Part shown: piece after piece, positions 1-8,878 of the stretch
Position numbering within the stretch: position 1 is the first letter of the stretch
How the letters are laid out: each line of letters begins with the position of its first letter
Assembly: GCA_050261515.1 (NCBI GenBank)
Contig: JBLNDJ010000012.1
Location: forward strand, 1 to 64,000
From: JBLNDJ01 sp050261515
GTDB taxonomy: Bacteria; Acidobacteriota; Terriglobia; Bryobacterales; Bryobacteraceae
DNA: 64,000 bases
Reading direction: 5' to 3'
Program-made: the position numbers and the translations under genes
Notes under the pieces: generated by a model
Databases searched by the model: none
Told to the model about the DNA's origin: nothing
What the model saw: only the letters and a program-made list of their open reading frames with translations

Positions 1-162
1 CCGCCGGTGGACACGGTGCCGGTGGAGCAATTGCAGGAGCCGCAGCAGCAGAACGCGCCGCAGGCGACCGGGGCGACGCCCATGATGCTGGTGCCGGTGC
101 CTCAGGCGCAAGCGCCGGCGCAACCGGCGGCAGAGCCGGCCCCGGCTTCGCCAAATCAGTAG
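1..162 (+). CDS. C-terminal tail of an upstream gene, possibly the Tad pilus secretin (partial)
   Basis: Frame 1 is open from the window edge to a TAG at 160-162. The 53 visible residues are almost entirely Pro, Gln and Ala (for example PVPQAQAPAQPAAEPAPA), a disordered tail with no diagnostic motif. It sits 16 nt before cpaE, and in Tad operons of this type the gene before cpaE is usually cpaC/rcpA (secretin) or cpaB, so a secretin tail is a context-based guess. The identity cannot be settled from the part inside the window. Confidence 0.55.
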   Translation, partial: PPVDTVPVEQLQEPQQQNAPQATGATPMMLVPVPQAQAPAQPAAEPAPASPNQ

Positions 163-178
163 AAAGAGGCCGGAAAGA

Positions 179-1354
179 ATGAATCACCTCAAAGTCGGTC
201 TGGTGATCGCGAACCAGGAGCTCTGGCGGCAGGTGCAGGCCTGCATCCAGACGCTCCCGGTGCGTGTGATGCTCGAGCAACGCGGGCTGGGCGACCCTGC
301 CGGTTTGCTCGGCCAGATCGAGCAGTTGCGGCTGGATGTCGTGATCATCGACATCACGCAGCTTTCCGAGCCGTTCGAGAACGTCATCCGGAAGATCAAG
401 TCTTGCTCGGCGGCGCCGCTCATCATTGCGCTGAACGACACGGCCGAGCCGGAGACGATTCTGGGCGCGATCCGCGCGGGCGCGAACGAGTTTCTTTATC
501 CGCCGTTTGAAGACGGGCTGCACAAGGCGCTCGAGCGCCTGGCGGCCGAGCAGGCGAAAATCCAGGCCGCCTCGCACCCGAAGCACCTGGGCAAAACAAT
601 CGGGTTCGTTTCGGCCAAGGGCGGCTGCGGGGCGACGACGATTGCCTGCCACGTTGCCGTCGAGATCCAGAAGGCGACCTCGCAGGAAATCCTGCTGGCC
701 GATCTGGACATGGACGCCGGGCTGGTCGGCTTCCTCATGAAATCCAAGTCGAGCTACACGGTTCTGGACGCGATCCGGAACGTGCACCGGCTGGACGCGA
801 GCTACTGGAAGGCGCTGGTCTCGAACGGGCACGCTGGCCTGGAGGTGATCTCGGCCCCGCAGACGGCGACCGTGCGCGAGACGCTGGACGGCGAGCCGTT
901 CCGGCACGTGCTGCGCTTCGCGCGTTCTTCCTACGATTGGATCGTCGCCGACCTGGGCCGCAGCCTGAGCCAGTTGACGGCGGCGATGCTGGAGGAAATC
1001 GACGAGACATACCTGATCGCGACGCTCGACCTGCCGTCGTTGCACCAGGCCAAGCAGGTCGTGCAGTCGCTGCTCGACACGGGCTACAGCCGGAATTGCC
1101 TGCGCCTGATTCTGAACCGGATGCCGAAGCGCCCGGATTTCGAGCCCGCGCAGATTCAGAAGGTGCTGGGGCTGCCGATCTTCGAGACGCTGCCGAACAA
1201 TTACCCCGAGCTGTTTGAAGCTTATTCGGAGGGCACGCTGCTGCCGCCCTCTGCCGAGCTGGCCAAATCGCTGGCCGGGCTGGCGGGGAAGATCGCGGGC
1301 GTGCAGCCGGTCAGGGAAAAGGGAAAAGGCAAGCTGAATCTGTCGTTCTTCTGA
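179..1354 (+). CDS. cpaE: Tad/Flp pilus assembly ATPase CpaE/TadZ
   Basis: 391-aa cytoplasmic protein that helps localise the Tad pilus machine. Residues about 5-125 look like a receiver-type pseudo-domain (hydrophobic strands LRLDVVIIDI, APLIIALND, GANEFLYPP). A MinD/ParA-like ATPase domain follows from about 142. Its deviant P-loop runs from K147 through GGCGATT (148-154): the signature lysine is present, but the usual GKT/GKS lysine is replaced by Ala. This is common among TadZ proteins and suggests weak or altered ATP hydrolysis. ADLDMDAGLVG follows as in MinD. A GGAAAG-like ribosome site precedes the ATG. It is first of the cpaE-cpaF-tadB-tadC run. Confidence 0.9.
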   Translation: MNHLKVGLVIANQELWRQVQACIQTLPVRVMLEQRGLGDPAGLLGQIEQLRLDVVIIDITQLSEPFENVIRKIKSCSAAPLIIALNDTAEPETILGAIRAGANEFLYPPFEDGLHKALERLAAEQAKIQAASHPKHLGKTIGFVSAKGGCGATTIACHVAVEIQKATSQEILLADLDMDAGLVGFLMKSKSSYTVLDAIRNVHRLDASYWKALVSNGHAGLEVISAPQTATVRETLDGEPFRHVLRFARSSYDWIVADLGRSLSQLTAAMLEEIDETYLIATLDLPSLHQAKQVVQSLLDTGYSRNCLRLILNRMPKRPDFEPAQIQKVLGLPIFETLPNNYPELFEAYSEGTLLPPSAELAKSLAGLAGKIAGVQPVREKGKGKLNLSFF

Positions 1355-1355
1355 A

Positions 1356-1374
1356 GCGCGGCGTCCGGCCGCGC
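1356..1374 (+). terminator. GC hairpin between cpaE and cpaF
   Basis: GCGCGGC and GCCGCGC form a perfect 7-bp stem with a GTCCG loop, two bases after the cpaE stop. No T-run follows, so it is unlikely to stop transcription fully. It may protect the 3' end of the cpaE message or attenuate readthrough into cpaF. Confidence 0.4.
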
Positions 1375-1437
1375 GTAGGAGCCGGCGGGAACTCCGTCCG
1401 GCGTTGCAGTGAATCACCAGAAAGGATGTTGCGGTAA

Positions 1438-2787
1438 ATGAGCACCAATTTGGCGCCACCAAACCGGGCCGGCGATGCCGGCTGGGTCAACCGGTTGATG
1501 AATTCGCAGACGCCGTCGCCCGAGTACCAAGAGCTGAAGTTCGCTCTGCACCGGAAACTGCTCGAGCGGATCAACCTGGAAGTGCTGTCGGCGCTCGGCG
1601 GCGAACGCGTCCGGGGCGAAATCCGGGCGGCGGTGGCGAAACTGCTCGAAGAAGAGAGCACGCCGCTCAGCCGGCTCGAAAAGGAGCGGATCACCGAAGA
1701 GGTCCTGAACGAAGTGTTCGGGCTCGGGCCGCTCGAGCCGCTGCTGCAGGATCCCACCGTATCGGACATCCTGGTGACGACGCCGCGGCTGGTCTACGTG
1801 GAGCGCCACGGCAAGCTGCACCGCACGCCGGTTGAGTTCAAGGACAACGGGCACCTGCTGAGGATCATCGAGAAGATCGTGTCGCGCGTCGGAAGGCGCG
1901 TGGACGAATCATCTCCTCTGGTGGATGCGCGCCTGCCGGACGGCTCGCGCGTGAACGCCGTGATTCCGCCGGTGGCTGTTGACGGCCCGCTGCTGTCGAT
2001 CCGCCGTTTCCGAAAAGACCCTATCCAGGCCGAGGAGCTGATCAAGAACCTCACGTTCACCGAGGGCATGCTGCAAATCATGCAGGCGTCGGTGAAAGCA
2101 CGGCTGAACATCATCATCACGGGCGGCACCGGCTCGGGTAAAACGACGCTGCTCAACGTGCTTTCGGGCTACATCCCCGAGGACGAGCGCATCGTCACCA
2201 TCGAGGACGCGGCCGAATTGCAGCTGCGGCAGCAGCACGTGGCGCGCATGGAGTCGCGGCCGCCGAACATCGAAGGGCAGGGCGCGATTCGCATTCGCCA
2301 GCTCGTCATCAACTCTCTCCGTATGCGGCCCGACCGCGTGGTGGTCGGCGAGGTGCGTGCCGAAGAAGCGCTCGACATGCTCCAGGCTATGAACACCGGC
2401 CACGACGGCTCGCTGACGACGATCCACGCCAACAGCCCGCGCGACGCCATCGGCCGCCTGGAGGTGATGGTCGGCATGGCCTCGAACATGGGCGTGCGCT
2501 CGATCCGGCAGCAGGTGGCGTCGGCCGTGGACCTGTTCATTCAGGTGGCGCGCTTCAGCGACGGCTCGCGCCGCGTCACGCACATCACCGAGTGCGTCGG
2601 CATGGAAGGAGAGCAGGTTACGACGCAGGACGTCTTCGTGTTCGAGAAAACCGGGGTCCGGGAGGACGGCCGGGTGGTGGGCCGGTTCCGGCCGACCGGC
2701 ATCCGCCCGAAGTTTTACGAACGGTTGAAGGCGGCGGGAATCGTGCTGCCGCCGTCCGTGTTCCAGACGACTGTGGAGATCCATTGA
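1438..2787 (+). CDS. cpaF: Tad pilus secretion ATPase CpaF/TadA
   Basis: 449-aa hexameric type II/IV secretion ATPase that powers Flp pilus assembly at the inner membrane. An N-terminal region (about 30-160) precedes the RecA-like core. The Walker A motif GGTGSGKTT is at residues 229-237, an Asp box follows at TIEDAAELQL, the Walker B-like strand is RPDRVVVGEVR, and the His box is GHDGSLTTIHA. Length and motif order match the TadA family. An AAAGGA ribosome site lies about 11 nt before the ATG. It follows cpaE after 83 nt containing a hairpin, and tadB begins 7 nt after its stop. Confidence 0.97.
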   Translation: MSTNLAPPNRAGDAGWVNRLMNSQTPSPEYQELKFALHRKLLERINLEVLSALGGERVRGEIRAAVAKLLEEESTPLSRLEKERITEEVLNEVFGLGPLEPLLQDPTVSDILVTTPRLVYVERHGKLHRTPVEFKDNGHLLRIIEKIVSRVGRRVDESSPLVDARLPDGSRVNAVIPPVAVDGPLLSIRRFRKDPIQAEELIKNLTFTEGMLQIMQASVKARLNIIITGGTGSGKTTLLNVLSGYIPEDERIVTIEDAAELQLRQQHVARMESRPPNIEGQGAIRIRQLVINSLRMRPDRVVVGEVRAEEALDMLQAMNTGHDGSLTTIHANSPRDAIGRLEVMVGMASNMGVRSIRQQVASAVDLFIQVARFSDGSRRVTHITECVGMEGEQVTTQDVFVFEKTGVREDGRVVGRFRPTGIRPKFYERLKAAGIVLPPSVFQTTVEIH

Positions 2788-2794
2788 GGTAACT

Positions 2795-3766
2795 ATGCTC
2801 GGACTGGTAGCACTGGTCTTTCTGGTCCTGTTCGCGGTCATTGTTCTGACCGTCGCGCTCGGGTGGAACTACCTGGAAGCGCAGAAAAAGAAAAAAGTCT
2901 CCGAGATGCTCCAGAGTGCCGTGGGCGATGCCCGGCAGGTGGAGACCAAGGTGTTGATGGACGCCGCGGGCAGCGGCGAAGACGCGCTCAAGCAGTTCAT
3001 CGGCCGCTTCAACTTCGCCAAGAAGATGGAGACGAAGATCCAGCAGGCCGGGCTGACCATGAGCCTCAACGCGCTGCTGATCCAGATGCTGGTTCTGTCG
3101 GTTCCCGGAGCGCTGATCGGGGCGAAACTCAACCCGTTGATGTTCCGCTGGTTGAGCGCCATGGTGCTGGGACTCGCCGGGGCGACGGTGCCGTACTTAT
3201 ACGTGAGCCGCCAGCGGACCAAGCGGTTGGGCGCCTTCGAGGAGCAGTTCCCGGAAGCGCTCGAATTTCTCTCGCGCGCCATGCGCGCCGGGCACGCGTT
3301 TTCGATCGCGCTCGAGATGCTGTCGGAGGAATCGCCGCAGCCGCTCGGCAACGAGTTCCGCAAGGTGTTCAATGAGCACAACCTCGGCCTGCCGATCGAG
3401 ACTGCGCTGGGGAACCTGACCGAGCGCGTTCCGCTGCTCGACGTGAAGTTCTTCGTTTCGGCGGTGTTGCTGCAGCGCGAGACGGGCGGCAACCTGTCGG
3501 AAATTCTGACGAAGCTGGCGGCTGTGATTCGCGAGCGGTTTAAATTGAAGGGCCAGGTCAAGGCGGCGAGCGCCCACGGGCGCATCACCGGGTCGATCCT
3601 GACGATCATGCCGATCGCGCTCATGTTCGGACTGCTGATCATTGCGCCCGGCTACCTGCAAGGAATGATCGAGGACCCGGACGGCCGCATCATGGTCGCC
3701 AGCGTGATCGTGATGATCTTCATCGGCCATCTCACCATCCGCAAAATCGTGAACATCAAGGTGTGA
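2795..3766 (+). CDS. tadB: Tad pilus inner-membrane platform protein TadB
   Basis: 323-aa integral membrane protein of the GspF/T2SSF family. An N-terminal membrane helix (LVFLVLFAVIVLTVALGW) is followed by a charged cytoplasmic stretch, two helices near residues 88-135, the conserved cytoplasmic F domain (about 150-270, with PEALEFLSRAMRAGH and the RETGGNLSEIL motif), and two C-terminal helices. TadB and TadC together form the platform that couples CpaF to pilin extraction. It lies 7 nt after cpaF and 4 nt before tadC, so translational coupling is likely. Confidence 0.95.
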   Translation: MLGLVALVFLVLFAVIVLTVALGWNYLEAQKKKKVSEMLQSAVGDARQVETKVLMDAAGSGEDALKQFIGRFNFAKKMETKIQQAGLTMSLNALLIQMLVLSVPGALIGAKLNPLMFRWLSAMVLGLAGATVPYLYVSRQRTKRLGAFEEQFPEALEFLSRAMRAGHAFSIALEMLSEESPQPLGNEFRKVFNEHNLGLPIETALGNLTERVPLLDVKFFVSAVLLQRETGGNLSEILTKLAAVIRERFKLKGQVKAASAHGRITGSILTIMPIALMFGLLIIAPGYLQGMIEDPDGRIMVASVIVMIFIGHLTIRKIVNIKV

Positions 3767-3770
3767 CTTT

Positions 3771-4700
3771 ATGCTGCTCGCATTCGCAATCTCCGTTTTT
3801 GTGCTCATGGCCGTGGTGATCGCGGCTTTCGGCTATCGCATGGTGGTGAAGCCGGCGCAGTTCAACGAGCGGCTCGACAGCATGGTTGCGCCCATCGATC
3901 CAGCGCCGGTTCAAGCAGGGCCGCAGCAGAAATGGCTGGTGCGCGTGGTCCAGACGATCGGCGAGCAGGCTCCGATCTCGCCGGCCGACGCGAGCCTGGC
4001 GCGGCGGATCCTGATCGCGGCCGGCTACAGGTCAGAGCGCGCGGTCAGGGTGTATTACGGCTGGAAGATCGCGCTCGCCGTGGTGGGGCTGGTGGTCGCC
4101 GTTTTCGCCTTCGGGTCCATCGACAACCCGGTACTACGGATTATTGTGTTTCCGGCGGCCGTTGGGGGCGGGTTCTTTGTGCCGAACCTGATGCTCGACA
4201 AGTTAGTCGCAAAGCGCCAGGAGCGGATCCGCTTTGCGCTGCCGGACGCTCTCGACCTGATGGTGGTCTGCATGGAGGCGGGGCTCGGGCTCGACCAGGC
4301 CATCGCCAATGTGAGCCGCGAGCTGAAGGCGACGCACCCCGATATCAGCGAAGAACTCGGCCTGGTGACCTTGGAAATGCGAGCGGGCAAGCGACGCGTC
4401 GAGGCCTTGAAAAACCTGGCCGACCGCACGGGTGAGTCGGAGCTGAAGAAGCTTGTCGCCACCATGATTCAGGCCGATCGCTTCGGCACCAGCGTCGGGG
4501 AATCGTTGCGGACGCACGGCGACTTCATGCGTGTGAAACGCCGCCAGGAAGCCGAGGAGCGGGCCGCGAAAGTCGGTGTTAAGCTCGTGTTTCCGATTTT
4601 TCTGTTTATTTTGCCGGCCATGCTCGTCGTGGCAGCCGGCCCCGGTCTCTTGCAGTTGTTCAAGAATCTGTTCCCGTTGATGCGCGGCTTCGGGAAATAA
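3771..4700 (+). CDS. tadC: Tad pilus inner-membrane platform protein TadC
   Basis: 309-aa GspF-family partner of TadB. It has an N-terminal helix (residues about 3-25), a helix pair near 98-140, the F domain (about 155-280, with PDALDLMVVCMEAGLGLDQA and RFGTSVGESLRTHGD), and a C-terminal helix pair containing PIFLFILPAMLVVAAGP. The ATG comes 4 nt after the tadB stop with no clear ribosome site, which fits coupled translation. It closes the recognisable Tad platform set; no tadD/E/F-type or pilin gene lies downstream in the window. Confidence 0.95.
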   Translation: MLLAFAISVFVLMAVVIAAFGYRMVVKPAQFNERLDSMVAPIDPAPVQAGPQQKWLVRVVQTIGEQAPISPADASLARRILIAAGYRSERAVRVYYGWKIALAVVGLVVAVFAFGSIDNPVLRIIVFPAAVGGGFFVPNLMLDKLVAKRQERIRFALPDALDLMVVCMEAGLGLDQAIANVSRELKATHPDISEELGLVTLEMRAGKRRVEALKNLADRTGESELKKLVATMIQADRFGTSVGESLRTHGDFMRVKRRQEAEERAAKVGVKLVFPIFLFILPAMLVVAAGPGLLQLFKNLFPLMRGFGK

Positions 4701-4744
4701 GGGAACGAATGTTGAAACGCTCACTTTAGAAAAGGAGAATTGTC

Positions 4745-4846
4745 ATGACCGAAAACCAGATCTTGTCGGCGGTTCTGTGGATCGTCGCGGGTGGAATCCT
4801 GATCCTGCTCATCATGCGCCGCCGCAAGCGCAAGATGCAGGGCTAG
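4745..4846 (+). CDS. 33-residue single-helix membrane microprotein after tadC
   Basis: Begins MTENQILSAVLWIVAGG and continues as one hydrophobic helix (residues about 6-24), ending in an RRRKRK basic cluster. The positive-inside rule predicts a cytoplasmic C-terminus. A strong AAAGGAG ribosome site at 4731-4737 sits 7 nt before the ATG, the main reason to accept it. It starts 44 nt after tadC on the same strand and may be co-transcribed with the pilus genes. I do not recognise a family. It could be a Tad accessory protein or an independent small membrane protein. Confidence 0.6.
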   Translation: MTENQILSAVLWIVAGGILILLIMRRRKRKMQG

Positions 4847-4931
4847 TATCCCCCTCAGACTGCAATCTTCGCCAATCGAACTTTTCAGCCGGCGGCGGCT
4901 GCCCGCGCACGCCGCCGCCGGGTGAGTGTGT

Positions 4932-5696
4932 ATGAGAGCGATCGCCGTCATCCCGACTTACAACGAAAGCGCGAACCTCGAGGAGTTGGTCCGGCGGATC
5001 GAGGCGTGCGCTCCCGGGCTGGATCTTCTGGTCGTTGACGACAACTCGCCCGACGGGACCGGTGAGATCGCCGATCGCCTGAGTGCGGCGCGACCGGGCC
5101 GCATCTCTGTGCTCCACAGGGAACGGAAAGACGGGCTCGGGAGGGCCTATGTGGCGGCATTCCGGAAAGTGCTGGCGGAAGGCTACGATGTCATCCTCCA
5201 GATGGATGCCGACCTGTCGCACGATCCCGTTTATATCCCCAAGCTGCTCGCCCGCCTGGAGCGCTGCGACCTGGTGCTCGGCTCGCGGTACGTGCACGGC
5301 ATCAACGTCGTCAACTGGGATTTCAAGCGACTGCTTCTTAGCAAACTCGCCGGGATGTACGTCCGCGCGGTGACCCGCATGCCCGTCTCCGACCCCACGG
5401 GCGGGTTCAAGTGCTGGCGGCGCGCGGCACTCGAAGCGATGCCTCTCGACAGGATCTTCGGCGCCGGCTACGTCTTTCAGGTGGAGATGAACTACAGCGC
5501 GTATCGAGCCGGGTTCCGCATCGGGGAAGAGCCGATCATCTTCTACGAGCGGAATCTGGGCGCTTCGAAGATGGACTGGCGGATCATCCTGGAGGCGCTG
5601 TTTGGCATCGTCCGCGTACGCTTTTCGCACGGCGCTAGGCGCGCCGCGCGGACCCGCCCGAAAGACTGGCCCGCGGCGGAGTGCGCCGAACGGTGA
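4932..5696 (+). CDS. GT2 glycosyltransferase, polyprenol-phosphate mannose synthase-like
   Basis: 254-aa family 2 glycosyltransferase of the dolichol-phosphate mannosyltransferase (DPM1) type, expected to move a sugar from a GDP- or UDP-sugar to polyprenyl phosphate at the cytoplasmic membrane face. Visible motifs are VIPTYNES near the N-terminus, LLVVDDNSPDGT (about 32-43), the metal-binding MDAD at 91-94, and GSRYVHG. There is no C-terminal membrane domain, so it is the soluble type. The ATG at 4932 is preferred over GTG 4926 because GGTGAG lies just upstream. The next gene, a GT87-like protein that could use the lipid-linked sugar, overlaps it by 16 nt. Confidence 0.9.
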   Translation: MRAIAVIPTYNESANLEELVRRIEACAPGLDLLVVDDNSPDGTGEIADRLSAARPGRISVLHRERKDGLGRAYVAAFRKVLAEGYDVILQMDADLSHDPVYIPKLLARLERCDLVLGSRYVHGINVVNWDFKRLLLSKLAGMYVRAVTRMPVSDPTGGFKCWRRAALEAMPLDRIFGAGYVFQVEMNYSAYRAGFRIGEEPIIFYERNLGASKMDWRIILEALFGIVRVRFSHGARRAARTRPKDWPAAECAER

Positions 5697-6961
5697 TCGG
5701 GCAAGGCGCGCGCTGGATGCTTCCGTCCGAGCGCGAAGTCAGAATCGTTTGCGTCCTGATGATCGGGGCCGCGCTGGCGTTGCAGACGGCCTCGCTGATT
5801 CGCGGGGCCCGCGGAGGGCCGCTGTTCGGGCACGAACTCGGCAGTGACTTCGCCTGCTTCTATTCCGCGGCAAGAATTCTCAACGAGCATTCCGGCGCCT
5901 CGCTCTACGACCTGAAACTTCAGGACCGCCTGTATCACGCCGTCATCCCTTACGCGGACCCGGCCCGAGCGCTGCCCTACGCGTATCCGCCGTTCGTCGC
6001 GGCGGCATTCCGGCCGCTCGGGTATCTGCCGTTCGCATGGGCCTATGCGGCGTGGCTGGCCGCCGGGGCGGGCCTGTACGCCCTCGGCCTGTACCTGATC
6101 TGCCCCCCAGCGCTGCCCCCGCGGACGCGCGCCACGGCCGTGCTGGTCGCGGCGTCGTTCTCACCGTTCCTGTTCGAAGCGTGGGGCGGCGGCCAGCTTA
6201 CGGCGATCGGCTTTGCGGCGCTTGCGGCGGCTATCCGGCTGGAGCGGTCCGGGCGGCCGTTCCTGGCCGGATGCGCAGCGGGCATCTGCCTCTATAAGCC
6301 GACGCTGCTGGTGATTATGCTGCCGCTGTTCGCGATCGCGCGCCGGTGGCGCATGCTCGCGGGAGTATTCGCCGGCGCCGCCGCGCTCGTGGCGGCCGGG
6401 ATAGCCGGAGCCGGACTCGATGCATTCCGGGGCTACCCGGCCGTTGCCGGCCTCTATCGCCGCCTGCTCGCGGAGACGCCATGGGTGTTCCAGGAAGACA
6501 AGTTCATCGACCTGAACACGTTCATCCGGCTGCTGCCCGGCGGAAATTCGGTTGTGGGCAAGGGGATTTTTCTGCTTGCCGCCGCGGGCGCGTTCAGTCT
6601 GGGGGCGTGGCTCTGGGCGCGATACAACGCGTGCGGTCCGGAGGGACGCGCCGCCTGCTGGGCCGCCGCCCTGCCGCTAACGCTGCTCGCAAGCGTGTAC
6701 GCTCCAATCTACGACGCGACGCTGGTCGTCCTCAGCGGGTTTCTGATCGCCGGCATTGTGTACACGCCGGAGCACGCACGATTTGCCGCCGCGTTCGAGG
6801 CGCTCACGCTCGTTCTTTATCTGGCGGCCATTGCGAGCCAGCCGCTGGCTCGAGTGCTGCACGTGCAGATCGTCACGATCGCGCTGGCTGCGTTTGCGGG
6901 GTTTGCGGCGTACCTGGCGTTTGATCAGGGCAGCAGCGCGTGCAAGCCGAGGAACGCGTAG
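5681..6961 (+). CDS. GT87/DUF2029-like polytopic membrane glycosyltransferase
   Basis: 426-aa protein with about ten predicted membrane helices and the GT87 pattern: an N-terminal helix, a periplasmic loop with GSDFACFYSAARILNE and an Asp-containing acceptor region, then YAYPPFVAAAF and repeated hydrophobic helices. Family members use polyprenyl-phosphate mannose to glycosylate on the outer membrane face, which fits its partner upstream. Its GTG start at 5681 overlaps that gene by 16 nt; ATG 5717 is an alternative start. The 3' end overlaps the convergent prepilin peptidase by 37 nt. Confidence 0.8.
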   Translation: MRRTVIGQGARWMLPSEREVRIVCVLMIGAALALQTASLIRGARGGPLFGHELGSDFACFYSAARILNEHSGASLYDLKLQDRLYHAVIPYADPARALPYAYPPFVAAAFRPLGYLPFAWAYAAWLAAGAGLYALGLYLICPPALPPRTRATAVLVAASFSPFLFEAWGGGQLTAIGFAALAAAIRLERSGRPFLAGCAAGICLYKPTLLVIMLPLFAIARRWRMLAGVFAGAAALVAAGIAGAGLDAFRGYPAVAGLYRRLLAETPWVFQEDKFIDLNTFIRLLPGGNSVVGKGIFLLAAAGAFSLGAWLWARYNACGPEGRAACWAAALPLTLLASVYAPIYDATLVVLSGFLIAGIVYTPEHARFAAAFEALTLVLYLAAIASQPLARVLHVQIVTIALAAFAGFAAYLAFDQGSSACKPRNA

Positions 6962-7476
6962 GTTCCGAGCGCAATCACCGCGCCCTGCGGCAGCCGGAAC
7001 GATAGCGGGCTGTTCACGTCGAGCTCTTCGCTTTTCATGTGCGGCGCGCGCCAGTGCGCGAGCTCCGCGACGATGTATCCCGTGTTCCACAGCGTCCTCT
7101 TGAAGCGGCCCTTCCCCAGCATGAGCGCGATGGCAAGCACTCCGCCGAGCAAGCCCGAGATGATGAAGATTGCGACCCAGTCGCGCCAGCCCACCATGGC
7201 GCCCACGGCCGCGAGCAGTTTCACGTCGCCGGCGCCGCGCGCGTGCAGAGCGTAGAGCGGAAAGTTTATCGCCATGGCCAGCAGGAATCCGAAGAACGCG
7301 TATTGCAGGCCTGCCCACACCGATTCGGCGAGAAAGGCATTCAGGGCGAACCCGGCCAGCACCGAGGGCAGGGTGAGCCAGTTCGGGATCCGGCGCCAGC
7401 GTATGTCGTAGTAGCCGGCTATCAGCACTACAAGAGCCAATAGAACTTGAGTGGCGGGAACGAGACGTTCGAGCAT
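6925..7476 (-). CDS. Prepilin peptidase, TadV/CpaA type (A24 family)
   Basis: 183-aa membrane aspartic protease expected to process Flp-type prepilins. The first catalytic Asp lies in the YYDIRWRRIPN motif near residue 25 and the second in ARGAGDVKLLAA near residue 85, both typical of the short A24 class without the methylase zinc domain. Several membrane helices surround them. The C-terminal 60 residues are more polar than usual for the family. The start is the first Met in frame with the family N-terminus; an upstream in-frame extension is not protein-like. It lies about 2 kb from tadC on the opposite strand and probably serves that pilus. Confidence 0.88.
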   Translation of the reverse strand: MLERLVPATQVLLALVVLIAGYYDIRWRRIPNWLTLPSVLAGFALNAFLAESVWAGLQYAFFGFLLAMAINFPLYALHARGAGDVKLLAAVGAMVGWRDWVAIFIISGLLGGVLAIALMLGKGRFKRTLWNTGYIVAELAHWRAPHMKSEELDVNSPLSFRLPQGAVIALGTYAFLGLHALLP

Positions 7477-7507
7477 GGTTGGTTTCCCGGAAAGTATACT
7501 ACGGCGC

Positions 7508-8878
7508 TCACCAGGCGATCGGTGCCAGCCGCGCCGTTTCGCCTGCCGCGAACGGCCGGACGCACCGGTCCGGCGGACCCGCGCAGACCACGGCGTAGAG
7601 CGGCAGGTCGCGTGGTTCAACGACGTACCCGCCCGTCTGAAGCAAATAGCTTTCCCCATAGCCGGCCAGAACGACCGGATTGGCGGCCACGGCGCGGACG
7701 CGGAACTGGTGCGTGGATGGCTCGTAGTTGCCGTAGCTGAAACAGCGCCCGATGCAGGCGCGGTCGATCATGTGGCTGATGGGATCGATGCGGACATAGG
7801 GCGAGGCCATGCCGTTGCTGAAGCGTTGCCCCGGCGGGAGGGCGCTCACCGCGGCCTCGACCGAATCCTCGATGTGGTTCAGCGCGCGCGTATCGGTATA
7901 GAGGAACGCGAAGTACACCGCCGCAAGCGCGGCCATCGCGGCCTTCAGCGGACGCGGCGGACTCGCCGCCGCAAGCGTCACGCAAACCGCCACCGCCGTG
8001 GCGAGCGACATACGATCGCTGATGTACACCAGCATGTGCCTGTAGCCCGGCAGAAGGATCGCCGTCGGGATCAGGACAACGCCCGCCGCTGTCAGGAGCG
8101 CCACCTGGAAGGGAACTCTCCGGAGCGGGTCCGCCACTTGCGCGAACATCATCGCCCAGATCAGGAGCAGCAGGAACGCGAGGATCAGGTACTTCGGGCC
8201 GTAGATCCAAAGCTGATCCGCACCCGTCGCAAACATCGTTTGCCCGGCATAGGCGCGGGTGGGGAAGCGGGCCATGAGGAATATCCGGAGCGCGACGACG
8301 AAAAGCAGCGCGGCCACCGGAAGCGCGATGCGGAGTCGCGCCCGCCGCGCGAGCCAGGCGTAGATCGCCACCGCAATCGCCCAGGCTAGGGGCAGGGCGT
8401 GGGCAAGGAAAGCTAGCGCCACGAGGAACGGGACCGCGAAATAACGGCGCGCCTGGAGCGCGGCCAGCGCCCAGAGGCAGAACCCGAACGAGAGATAGAA
8501 ATTGAAGAAGCCATAGTGGAACACCGCGCCGTAGCCCAGCATCGCGAGGCACGGCATGAGAAACCACGCGCGGCGCCCGGTGACCGTCCACGCCAGCGCC
8601 GCCCCGCCCCACACGAGAATCTCCACCGAAGCCGCGACTGCGATCTTCTGTGCCCAGGCGGAGCCCACGGCGCTCGTCAGCCACGCGAGCACGAGATCGA
8701 ACAGCACGTTCGTGAATTGCGGGACGACGACCAGGCCCGGCGCCTTCCCCTGCTCAATCAGCGTGGCAAGCCAGGTGTTATAGGCGTGGCTTGCCAGGTC
8801 GCCCGCCTGAACCCGCGATTGCCAGAAGCAGGGAATCGCCAGCGCGGCCGCAACCAGAACGACGCGCTTCGCGCTCAC
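7508..8878 (-). CDS. Polytopic membrane protein of unknown function (glycosyltransferase-C-like)
   Basis: 456 aa with roughly ten hydrophobic helices. After the N-terminal helix comes a loop containing DLASHAYNTWLATLIEQG, which resembles the early acidic loop of GT-C membrane glycosyltransferases, but no diagnostic DXD or family motif is clear. The GTG start at 8876-8878 overlaps the TGA of the DUF167 gene (8875-8877) in a GTGA junction, so the two are translationally coupled. The C-terminal 120 residues look soluble and periplasmic. General topology resembles the protein at 46524-48287. Confidence 0.7.
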   Translation of the reverse strand: MSAKRVVLVAAALAIPCFWQSRVQAGDLASHAYNTWLATLIEQGKAPGLVVVPQFTNVLFDLVLAWLTSAVGSAWAQKIAVAASVEILVWGGAALAWTVTGRRAWFLMPCLAMLGYGAVFHYGFFNFYLSFGFCLWALAALQARRYFAVPFLVALAFLAHALPLAWAIAVAIYAWLARRARLRIALPVAALLFVVALRIFLMARFPTRAYAGQTMFATGADQLWIYGPKYLILAFLLLLIWAMMFAQVADPLRRVPFQVALLTAAGVVLIPTAILLPGYRHMLVYISDRMSLATAVAVCVTLAAASPPRPLKAAMAALAAVYFAFLYTDTRALNHIEDSVEAAVSALPPGQRFSNGMASPYVRIDPISHMIDRACIGRCFSYGNYEPSTHQFRVRAVAANPVVLAGYGESYLLQTGGYVVEPRDLPLYAVVCAGPPDRCVRPFAAGETARLAPIAW

